This document shows positions 30,538-39,914 of a stretch of DNA of 43,784 nt, piece after piece. The stretch is from assembly GCA_000934455.1 (NCBI GenBank), contig KN887121.1:76057-119840 (forward strand), given 5' to 3'. The stretch's first letter is position 1, and each line of letters opens with the position of its first letter. The notes under the pieces were generated by a model. That model was not told the DNA's origin. It saw only the letters and a program-made list of their open reading frames with translations, and did not search any database. Made by a program: the position numbers and the translations under genes. This DNA is from Apostichopus parvimensis (Eukaryota; Echinodermata; Holothuroidea; Aspidochirotida; Stichopodidae).

Positions 30538-30705
30538 CTATCCCAGGATTCATCACAGGATTCATCCCAGGATTCAGATTCATCACAGGATTCATCCAGG
30601 ATTCAGATTCATCCCAGGAATCATCCCATGATGCAGATTCAACACAGGATTCATCCCAGGATTCATCACAGGATTCAGATTTATCACCAGATTCATTCAC
30701 CGGAC
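30538..30705. repeat. Minisatellite, unit about 12 bp (caggattcatcc)
   Basis: Imperfect repeats of (c)caggattcatc(a/c)ca with inserted gattcagattcatc blocks, beginning about 130 bases upstream of the RPP38 start codon. It would be in the RPP38 promoter or 5' UTR. An 88-codon antisense frame (DESGDKSESCDES-like) across it is a product of the repeat and not a gene. Confidence 0.85.
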
Positions 30706-31561
30706 TTATTAAGGCAGCGGGATGTACGTCGAAAAGTTCTTTCATTTTCATATTTCGTGACGCACATTCGGGGGGGGGGGTGGAAAAATGAAGTCAACGA
30801 AGTCAATGAAGTCAAAGAACAACCCAGAACATTTTCGTGCGGCACAGAGAGGCTTGCGTAAGAAACTTGAGTATGTACTTCACTTCTAATTCTACAGAGG
30901 CAGTTAATATGGCGCTATACAAATTCATCAGACAAACGCGTGCAGTTAAAACTTTGCTCCACCTTTGGGTAGCAGCTCAGTAAGCGATTGATTGTGCCAC
31001 AATTTATGGCTTCATATAATGACTTATAGGTTTACATAAATTTTTTAAAGCATTTTTGTCGGTTTTGGCGTTCCATACATACATGGTCTGAAATAGAATG
31101 AAGGTGACACTAACTGATGACGGAAGGTGAAATTTTTACAGTTTGGAGGCTTGCGAAAACTGGTTTCCGTTACGAAGACTCAAGGTTCTTATGATTGAAG
31201 GAATTGTAAGCTAACGGAGTCATTAAATTACATACAATTTAATATATATATTTGTAGCAAGCACATCGCTGAGTGAATAAATTCTCACCGACTAATTATT
31301 AACATAGACCTATGCGTACGTCTCTGTCCAAGTAGTACTAGTTACTACTAGTAATACATCAATACCACTTCAGCGAAATTTGCTAACAGTAAGTAGCAAT
31401 GTATACATTTTAAGTCTGATGTTAGTAGTGTAAGGAAAATATTCAAGGTAGACATGATGTAAAGTTATAAATGACTTATTCCTGTCGAGTGAACCTGATT
31501 AATGTAATATAAAAAGACACCAAAAATACCATGCTAAGCCTAAAGATCGAATTCACCATCA

Positions 31562-31925
31562 TTAAAGGCATTGAAGACTCGCCCCAAACCGCGTGCAGCC
31601 CTGTGAAAAAGTTAACTTTCCGTTGCTTGCAAGTGAAGTTTTTTTCTTATCGCTACAAAGTGCAGACAGTAATGAAATGTGATACCTTGTTAACTTTTAT
31701 CTGGACCTGAGATGTCCATCACTGCTATGTACACTGTGTTGTGGGTATTGACCGTAGATGCATGTATTGACTGTACACTAGTGTCTAAATACCGGCGGTA
31801 GCAAGCTGTGTGTGTATTTCCTGGGATCGATGGTGGTGTCTAACACTTCTGTTACACCTCATTCGAAACTAGGTCAGATTACCGGCATGAGACGTTCTTT
31901 GTCCGAGAGTCTTCACTCCCTTTAA
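31562..31925 (+). mobile_element. TTAA-flanked TIR element, copy 2 (364 bp)
   Basis: Begins TTAAAGGCATTGAAGACTCG and ends GAGTCTTCACTCCCTTTAA. The terminal 15 bases inside TTAA are inverted repeats (AGGCATTGAAGACTC against AGGGAGTGAAGACTC). The body matches copies 1 and 3: cgccccaaaccgcgtgc, aaaaagttaactttc, ttgcttgcaagtga, gtgataccttgtta, ggacctgaga and cattcgaaactaggtca. There is no open frame. It sits about 690 bases upstream of the TRAPPC1 ATG and 1.15 kb upstream of the RPP38 ATG, so in the shared promoter region of both genes. Confidence 0.9.
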
Positions 31926-32196
31926 GGCACTAGAGATCACACTCACAAGTTGCAGAAAATGTTGTTAGTCTGCATGGGACTAGTAATCTTTTTTGTTTCC
32001 TCCAAAGCACAAAATGGTGCTCATTTTTTATGTTGCACATGTTGATTTCATGAATAAAGTAATTTGCATATGACACAGAAGACAAGGTAGGCCTATATAG
32101 GCCTAGGCTAGTCATACATTTTCACAGCAATGTGTTGAATTTGTAGCCTATGTTGAAAATGGTTCTTCCGCCATTGGTACATACCGCCATACCTTT

Positions 32197-32252
32197 CCGC
32201 CATAGGTTTCGATCCTTTCCACCCTGGCGTAAAGGATAGAAACCTAAGGCGG
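32197..32252. repeat. Inverted repeat, 22-bp stem and 12-nt loop
   Basis: Left arm 32197-32218 (starts ccgccataggtttc) pairs with right arm 32231-32252 (aaaggatagaaacctaaggc, then gg), 20 of 22 positions complementary. The loop is ccaccctggcgt (32219-32230). Weaker pairing continues outside (ggtacataccgcc upstream, ggataggtac downstream). It lies 360-415 bases upstream of the TRAPPC1 ATG. It may be a foldback element, a cruciform-forming site or an RNA hairpin; sequence alone does not decide. Confidence 0.8.
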
Positions 32253-32611
32253 ATAGGTACATATTAGAAATGGATTTTACACAGGAATGTATTCAGTGAA
32301 ACTTTCTTTGATTCGCGAGGAAGGATAGGTACACCGTCTTCAAATGTGACAGTTCGCTGGAAAGACTGAATTGTATTTAAGACAAGATTGGAGAATAGAT
32401 ACACAGTCTTTTATGTACATGTTGTTTGAATAGTTTTTATTGTAAGTTCGTAATCTTGAGTCGATACACTGTCTTCAAATATATAATAGTTATGTCTGTT
32501 TCTTATTACATGAATAGAAATTTTGGTCTAACCTATGCTAATCATTGTTAAAGAGACCATTTCTGTTGATACTTAAGTTTTTCAGATTACAGACTAGCTT
32601 TTACCAGAAAA

Positions 32612-35600
32612 ATGACAATCTACAACATGTACATATTCGACCGGAACGGAACGTGCTTATTCTACCAGGAATGGCAGAGAAACAAAAGTTCGGGAATGCC
32701 ACAGGAAGAGGTAAAATTTCTATTACTTCACATTATTTTATTTGTTTTCTGCTATGACGTGTATTTTTTTCCGTTATTGTTTCAAAATGATACTGTATTC
32801 TTTTCCTAGCCTAAAATGTTATACATGTATAGCAATTCACTAACTTTCAAATAAGTTGTTGGTATTTCAACAGAGAGAAATTAAGACTCGCTTGTTAGTA
32901 TCTTTCAACTAAATTATTAAAGACTTAGGTCAAAGTATCAAGTAGCTCCACACTAAGCGATAATCCTGAGTAGATCTTGTCAAATTTCAGATAGATATGT
33001 TAATGGTTGGAGTCGTTACTGTAGTTTTCATTTCATAATTAATTAAAAAAATAAACCATGGTGCAAGGTTCATCTGAAACTGCTCGATACTATCAGACAG
33101 ACAGCAAAGATCTCTTGATTTATTAAAATAGTAATAATTAAATGTAAAACAAAGAAAATCAGAGGGTGTCAGGTATAAATGTAAATGGCAGCTCCTTCTC
33201 CTTCAATCTCTTTGGAATATTTGTCTTTTCTCTTCATTCTGTTACAAGTTATTACAAATCATTTTCTTTGATCTTTTCACGTTCAGGAATACAAGCTGAT
33301 GTACGGCCTAATATTTTCCATCAAATCATTTGTCAGTCGAATGTCACCAGTAGATTTGTATCCTTTTCTTAAAACATTGAAGCATCACCATGATATAGAA
33401 ATGTACGGCCCAAAGTCTTGGTACCGTACTGTAATACAAGTTTTTACTTGCAGGGAACCTATTATATGATTTCTTAACAGTTTATCCCTCAGTGTTCATA
33501 TAGTGGTATCTAGGTAATTACCATTTAATTAATCTTTCTTTGCATCAGATGAAATATTACAGTAATAATATAGACTTTGTACATTGCTTTAGTGTCTAAT
33601 TGATGTTATGGGAAAAGGAAATTGGGTATTTGTCAGTCGTATGTCACCAGTAGATTTGAATCCTTTTCGGAAAACATTAAAGCATGTAATGATGTAGTGA
33701 AGAATTAGACCATAAATATGGCTGTTCAGGCTTCAGCCTCTTTTCAACCCCACAAAAAAAAATAAAACAAGAGTTTTTATTAGCCCAACCATGCATGAAC
33801 ATCTACGTACCGACCTAATTTATAGCCTCACCATTGACTTACAAATTTTAGTTGTTTTTTGTCTTGGGAAGGAACCGACCGCTCCCCCCCAACACCTTCC
33901 ACAACCCAAGGGCTATACCCCCGCCTTTATGAAAATTTTTGTTTGGCTCTGGTGCTTCCATAAAAGTTCATCCCCATCTTACATCTGTCAGAGGAATTTG
34001 TTACTTCGGACAAAAAATGCCGTTCAGTACGTTTTAGGTCATACGAGTAATGCAGATTTTGAATCAATCCTTTAATTGGACTTAAAAGTACATTTACAGA
34101 GTTGAAGAGAAGGAAGTGGAGGTAGGGTTGGGGTGAGAGGAATTGAAAGAGAGAGTCACTAACTGAAATCTCTCTCAGAACAGATATCGATTTTAATGCT
34201 CGTTTGTTTTGCTTCTCATCTTCTTCTGATCATCATGGGTGTAGAACCTTGGGGGAGGGAGGGGGGTAGGGGGACATATTCCCCTACTTTTGAGCTGTGG
34301 GGACATCACGTTAATCACTCCACTCGTAAAAAGACGAAGGTCAGTTGGAAAATTCGGCACTGGCAATGTCATCCAATGTCTCATGAACACTGTTGATCAA
34401 TGTGACAGAGGCTCTTGATGACAGTCAAAATATCTGGGTTTTGATAACAGCGAAGAATGTGTTGTAGTATGACTGTATTCAGCCTCTGCGGGACGTCATT
34501 TTCGAATTGATCCGACTGGTTTCGTCTCCCCCATCTCAGAAAAGCTCTCTACGTCCGTGCTGATCATCATCACTCCCTATAGGTGTTTGGATGGGCTAGT
34601 TTGTCTCAATATCTGGTGGTGAAAGGGGGTGGGGGGCGAGAGGACCACAATCCATATCTTGAAATCTTCCTCCCATTATCTTTCTTCATTTTTTAGATCA
34701 ATAGCGCTGTGGTTGCTTCACACTTTCTTCACACTTTCCTTAAAAACATTTTCAAATCAGCAAAGATGGATTCACGAATTTCAACACCAATTTTTACAAA
34801 CTGCATTTCTTTGAGCCTCCCAGCGGTCTGAAGTTTGTCCTCAATACCAGTCTGAATGTGGAATCACTGAGGGAAAGTTTGCAACATACTTATAATTCTG
34901 TGAGTATTTCTTCTAACCAACTTTTCACCTTAAAAGATTTGTTCAAAGATTTGTATTTCTATATGTATTGCCGTTTGTATTTGTTCTAGCCTTGACCATC
35001 CACATTGAGGTAATATTAGAGGTATATGCAGATAATTGCCTTCTAGGTGTTGGATAGGGGGAAGGGAAGGGAGGGGGAAGAGAAGTCGTCCCCCCAAAAA
35101 ATTACAAAATATGATTGACGATTGTCCCCTACCCCATTTTCCAACTTTATGGATAAGATACTTATTATAACCAACTAGCCTACATTGGCATTATTCCCTG
35201 AAATTAGATCTTGAAAAATAAAAATTTAAAATAAACTTGGCTAGTTTTCTTGATCAGGGCAAATGTCACAAACAAAATTTAATAGATAAATTTCTTCAAA
35301 AGTACAATAGTCGATTTGAATGTGGTAAGCCAAAAACAAAAATATCAGAGTAGAAATGTCTTCTTTTTTTCTTTGTTTGGTGTGGCTTCTGTTACAATAT
35401 GTAGAACAATATATAACAAAGTTTGTATCAATTGTTTTGTTTTAATCCTATCTGGCAATGTGGAATATGTTTATTATTACACACATGTTGACTTAAAGAT
35501 ATCACTTGGTTTGGTGAAAATACAACAAACGTGCAATTGTATCAGTTTCTACTTCTTCGTTAAATTTTCTTTAAATTGACCAATATATCAACCAGAATTA

Positions 35601-35834
35601 TTCCCTTAACGTGTAATAAAATAATATGGAATGAGATCTTTTAATTTTCAGTGAAGGAATCCATCACATATTTGGGAAATTTATAATTCACATATATATG
35701 TCTGTCAATTTCGTTCCCAGATATACGTGGAATACGTAGTGAAAAATCCGCTCTGCTCGTTGAACGCCCCGATCAAGAGTGAACTGTTCAAAGAGAAACT
35801 CGACACATATATTCGCGGACTGCCAGCATTCTAG
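32612..35834 (+). CDS. TRAPPC1: TRAPPC1 (Bet5 homologue), TRAPP tethering complex subunit
   Basis: Trafficking protein particle complex subunit 1, a longin-fold core subunit of TRAPP II/III, which act as Rab GEFs at the Golgi and in autophagy (family knowledge). Exons: 32612-32710, 33287-33357, 34761-34899, 35721-35834 (TAG at 35832-35834). Phases 0, 2, 0 match at each GT-AG junction; the product is 140 aa, human 145. Reading in order: [21 protein letters not shown] (human MTVHNLYLFDRNGVCLHYSEW) up to KSSGMPQEE in exon 1; [19 protein letters not shown] and SPVD in exon 2; [37 protein letters not shown] and [10 protein letters not shown] in exon 3; [12 protein letters not shown] to YIRGLPAF in exon 4 (human YVELVVKNPLC...YVRSLPFF). 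Exon 2 must stop at 33357 (GATTT/gtatcc): this makes VDFKDGF across the join, matching human LDMKDGF. No break seen. Confidence 0.96.
33628..33685 (+). pseudogene. TRAPPC1: Duplicated fragment of TRAPPC1 exon 2 with destroyed donor
   Basis: 58 bases matching 33328-33385 (3' part of exon 2 plus its donor and start of intron 2) at 53 of 58 positions, exactly 300 bases downstream. The donor TTT/gtatcc of exon 2 has become TTTGAATCC in the copy, and the first 41 bases of the exon with the acceptor are missing. The coding change within the exon part is silent (CGA to CGT). It cannot serve as an alternative exon as it stands. Confidence 0.85.
34248..34278 (+). repeat. G-rich tract in TRAPPC1 intron 2
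   Basis: gggggagggaggggggtaggggg holds at least four G-runs in close order on the coding strand, so the transcript could form a G-quadruplex. This is only motif reading. Confidence 0.6.
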
Positions 35835-36240
35835 AAGCGATGAAACAGAACAATCAACTATTTCTGGCTGCAAATGTCCTCTGGGAGGAGAGACGGGATG
35901 CCGAACTGAATTTTCGGGTCAAAGGGATTTCTCCGCAAGCTATCAAACATTAAGGAAGAAGTCTTTAACCGTCAGGTTGTGAACGCATTCCTCAAAGGGG
36001 AAGGAAATTACTGCTTAGCTGTCTTACATCTAACAGGAAATCTAATCCTGCGATGATCCATTTTGCTGCAACTGTATTCTTATGAGGCAATTTCTAGTAA
36101 TACTTTACAGAATTTTTTCATAGGTTACAGAAGAGCAAATTTGCCATGTTCACACACATGGAAAGGAAGAATGCCCCCCCCCCCTCCACTTTCTTTTGTC
36201 TTTGACCAGTTGTGGGTGCTTTCTCTTTATTTTCTTTTTT

Positions 36241-36246
36241 AATAAA
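36241..36246 (+). terminator. TRAPPC1: Candidate TRAPPC1 polyadenylation signal AATAAA
   Basis: First AATAAA on the + strand after the TRAPPC1 stop, about 405 bases downstream and followed by a T/G-containing stretch (tatagttgctgtcatctc). A second one is at 37413-37418, also followed by tgatgttcctttatt. Confidence 0.45.
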
Positions 36247-36310
36247 TGGAAATTATATAGTTGCTGTCATCTCATTGTATACTATGTGACTCTGTATCTT
36301 CTTCTCTTTA

Positions 36311-36348
36311 GTGGGAGTGGGGTGGGGGAGGGAGGGGTGGGGGGAATA
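36311..36348 (+). repeat. G-rich tract downstream of TRAPPC1
   Basis: gtgggagtggggtgggggag and the following G-runs, some 65 bases after the AATAAA at 36241. G-rich auxiliary elements after a poly(A) site are known in animals; whether this one acts so is inference. Confidence 0.5.
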
Positions 36349-36865
36349 GTGGTATAAAGATTATAATGTAACTGTAAGTGATATCATTAACATTGAAATG
36401 TAGTTTACAAATCTTGTTCAAACTTCAACAATGAGATTTTGTGTTACAAGAAGTTTGTTGACTCGGGGAAATGTTTTATAATTTTCTGGTACTGATTGAG
36501 ATCACAGTTACTAGAAAGTACAAGATGAAATTGAAAAATGATATCACAAAAATTTCATGAAAAGATCAACTTCTTTGCAGGAAATATTTAAAGTTGACAA
36601 ACATTCTGTCACTTCAACATAAAGAAGAAGGACAAATAATCTATTTTGGAATTCCTAAATATCAAGTTCAATCAAATATTGATAAGTTACAAATAGATAA
36701 ATAGCCACAATTTGTCAATTTCCCTCGATATTTGTAGTGCTTTATAGGAAAATTTTCAGAGTATTTTACAAAAGAGATATCAGGAGATATTAACCTTGCA
36801 ATTCATAATTGGCTCTGAGACACTCTCTCTTGTTCTCTCCCTCGCTTTCTTTAGCTCTTTACATT

Positions 36866-37262
36866 TTCAGCAATTTACAGGTATATTTACAGGATATTTA
36901 CAGGAAAGGTTAGGTCAGATGAAGGCAGTATGCCGACAGTTTCGTCTTTTATCCAGAATTAAATTTGATGACAAAATTGGCAGTGACAGATTTAACAAAA
37001 GCATTTTGCTGTCTTTTTCCCCTTTTTTGGGGGAGAGGGGGTGGGGACGGTTCTCTTGAAAGATTGCTATCTACATTTTCTATGGTTTCAGCAATTTACA
37101 GGTTTATTTAGAGAGTTTAGGTCAAATGAAGGAAGTATGCAGACAGTTTTGTCTTTTATCCAGAATTAAATTTCATGACAAAATTGGCAGTGAGAGATTC
37201 AACAAAAGCATTTTGCTGTTTTTTTCCCTTGTTTTTTTTGGGGGGGGGGGTGGATGGGGGTT
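36866..37262 (+). repeat. Tandem duplication, unit about 221 bp, ending in a G-run
   Basis: Copy 1 (36866-37050) and copy 2 (37087-37262) share, in order, ttcagcaatttacagg, ggtca.atgaagg.agtatgc, gacagttt.gtcttttatcc, agaattaaattt, gacaaaattggcagtga, aacaaaagcattttgctgt, ttttcccc/ttg and a terminal G-run. Differences are scattered substitutions and a short extra gtatatttacagg in copy 1. No coding capacity. It lies between the two candidate TRAPPC1 poly(A) signals. Confidence 0.85.
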
Positions 37263-39322
37263 CTGAAAAGATTGTATATTTGCTATGAAACTATTTGTGC
37301 TGCACTTGGTAGGATGAATAAAAAAAAATTGGTCAATGATATATATGGGCTTGGTAAATTCTACCAATATGTGTTATAAAATGTAATCATTCCTAAGTGT
37401 ATAATTCTATGTAATAAAGTCTAGAAAATATGATGTTCCTTTATTCTCTCATCCCTTTCTAAGGCTCAAGAATTTCCGGCCCTTCAATCCTATCTCACGC
37501 ACTCCCATTTGGATGTATTAATCTCACGGCAATATTTCAAATTTTCGATCAAAAACTTGACCGCGCAATGCTGCCACCATTTTCGGTTTAATATCTATCT
37601 TTTAACAGGAGCGCCCTCTCTTTGAGTTGTCGTTCAAGTACACTAAATCAATGAAGATAAGTTTGTTTTCAGGATACAAAATAATGAAAGTGGCCAATTG
37701 TAATCGTCAAAAGGAACGAGGAGAAGGGACCAGGGTACACTCTGCTGAGTCTGCGACGCGAATGAGTCTCCGTACAAAAAATGGGAAAATGCTACGGCTG
37801 TTATATTTTCATCCCCATTCTACAGACGCTTGCGAATCGCTCATAGCGTGATGAATAGTAAGGATCGACCCAGCGCATTTGGCAAAGAAAAATTGGCACA
37901 TACGCCTTAACAAAGGCTAGGACCAGGGTGGGAGGGGGTAATATAGGGACTACCAATAAGCTGATGCAGAATATATAAACGCCCCCCGTCAAGTTCTTAA
38001 CCAGACTGATCATACACCGAAAAGATACGCGTACATTGAAAAGATTATAATTTAACGATACTTTGAATGTATTTACCGTATGTTTATGTCACTATCAGAT
38101 GAATAAAAATTCGCCTCAGCGAACAAACGTTTTATGAACATCAACTGATTGCTTAACCTAGTTTGAAATGATGAAATATATAATTTACTGTTCAGATGGT
38201 AGTTTCTGATAATAAGAATGTAAGTTAATCGTACATTTACAGGTAATAAAACAGATACAGTTAACATCTTGTTCGGGTAACCCTTATGTTATATTACGAA
38301 GTTATGACGATAGTCTATTAACGTATACGGTTAGGTTGCTTCCACAATTGCAATAAAAAGTCGAGACTGATTCATCATTTCAAAAATATTCGATGAGTAA
38401 GTCGTAATTTGGAAGAAAAGAAATAAAAAGTTTATAGAAAATCAGTCGACCTTTAGATATAACAAATCAGAAACAGTGGAATTTGGGATGCTTTGAGAAA
38501 AGTCGAAATTTAGAGGCAAATAATGCCGAACGTTTGAGAAAACACAGAATAGAATTTCCTGTCCCATCTAGACCACCTTTGCATCGACAAAACTAGAACC
38601 ACTGTGTCCCCCTCTTCTCCACTTTACGTCACTGTAAAAAATACGTCTTGAAAGTGTTTTTACTGAACAAAACTCTATCGTTGTTTGCCAAACGATGGAG
38701 ACCGTGATACACATCGGAAAGTATAAGTCTATTAACGCCAACTAAATTGAAACACTCTGCATAACAAGATGTATGTATGCCACGGCACCACACTAAACTC
38801 GTCCTTTTTTCAAGATTTCTATAAGTTGAAGTGATGGCCTGGCCTCAATCTCGACGCTTCCAAATGTCTATACCATGACCTAGATATTGAACTACAAGAG
38901 GAGCAACTTTCGAAGTGGAATACTAAATCCCAAAAATCTACATTTAAACAATTTATAACATTATACGATTTAAATCGTTTTCATATTTACGCCACCTTTA
39001 GCATATATATTTTGATTTATGCTTTTAAAACTGCAAGAAGGAGAAATAATGAGAATTGTCTGAAATATTCCAAAACAATCTGTTTGATCATTATAGACAC
39101 TTATCCCATTTACCTATTGAGCGCATTTACACTCCTCTGTTTGTGGAGTATGCAGTGACCAAAAGTTCGGGCTATCTTTGCTCAATTCTGGATGGTCAAT
39201 TTACGGAAAACGGCTAATTATGTCAGTGAGTAGAAATCAATAAAAACATCTTGAAGACCACAGTATAGTTTGGAGATATATTAATACGTGACCTTGGGGA
39301 CAGTTATGACATGCTATCATAA

Positions 39323-39390
39323 GGAATGTTAGCTCAGTGGTTAACGCCGGTGCCTTTCAATCATAAGGTCCTGAGTTCGAGTCACTCCAA
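39323..39390 (+). mobile_element. tRNA-like SINE head directly before a TTAA element
   Basis: ggaatgttagctcagtgg gives a near-consensus A box (ttagctcagtgg, 39329-39340) and gagttcgagtc (39373-39383) a B box at tRNA spacing. The T-stem does not pair well, so I do not call a functional tRNA. The TTAA element starts two to three bases after its 3' end; the other two copies of that element have no tRNA-like head. Confidence 0.6.
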
Positions 39391-39392
39391 GA

Positions 39393-39740
39393 TTAAAGGC
39401 ATTGAAGACTCGCCCCAAACCGCGTGCGGCCATCAGAAAAAGTTAACTTTCTGTTGCTTGCAAGTGACGTTTGTTCGAGTCGCTACAAAATGCAGACAGT
39501 AATGAAACGTGATACCTTGTTATCTTTAGCTGGACCTGAGATTTCCATCGCTGTATCGTTTATACACTGTGCTGTGGGTATTGACCGCAGCTGTATGTAC
39601 TGACTGCATACTAGTGTAACTACCGACGGTAGCAAGCTGTGATGATGGTGGTGTCTAATACTTCTGTTGCACCCCATTCGAAACTAGGTCATATAACCGG
39701 CATTAGACGTTTCTTTTGCGCGAGTCATCACACCCTTTAA
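39393..39740 (+). mobile_element. TTAA-flanked TIR element, copy 3 (348 bp)
   Basis: Begins TTAAAGGCATTGAAGACTCG and ends GAGTCATCACACCCTTTAA, body as in copies 1 and 2. It is 16 bases shorter, mainly because about 20 bases (gtgtgtatttcctgggatc in copy 2) are missing after gcaagctgtg. No open frame. It is preceded immediately by a tRNA-like sequence. Confidence 0.88.
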
Positions 39741-39892
39741 TGAATGTCGTTCAGTTACAGAGTTGTTGACAATTGACAATTCCTAATCATGGGCGTTAAA
39801 ATATGAATCTAAGAGACTGACTTCGGTCAGCTTGCGGCTTTGATGAGTCAATGATGGCTTATTCGCGAGTTCCTGCTTGCAGGAGGATCTAA

Positions 39893-39914
39893 AATATACA
39901 TACATACATACATC
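39893..39914. repeat. (TACA)n microsatellite
   Basis: About five tacatacatac units in the intergenic region upstream of the filamin-type gene. Confidence 0.8.

Larger units (their letters stand above)
30412..32611. other. Spacer between divergent RPP38 and TRAPPC1
   Basis: 2.2 kb between the two start codons, presumably containing both promoters. Contents: minisatellite 30538-30705, a G-run at about 30770-30780, TTAA-flanked element 31562-31925, a 22-bp stem hairpin at 32197-32252 and a loose tandem set of gatacac.gtctt phrases at 32331-32480. No TATA box or CpG island stands out. A 5' UTR intron for TRAPPC1 is possible (ttgatacttaagtttttcag ends at 32585), but I cannot place its donor. Confidence 0.5.

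Noticed and set aside
30485..30751. 88-codon antisense frame rich in Asp/Glu/Ser
   Set aside because: It is the 12-bp minisatellite read in frame, just upstream of RPP38.
33287..33372. TRAPPC1 exon 2 read through to [12 protein letters not shown]
   Set aside because: The open frame continues past 33357 but the read-through residues do not match the family, whereas splicing at GATTT/gtatcc to 34761 gives the conserved VDFKDGF.
39323..39390. Functional tRNA gene
   Set aside because: A and B boxes are good but the T-stem does not pair and the acceptor ends do not match, so it is treated as a SINE head or tRNA pseudogene.
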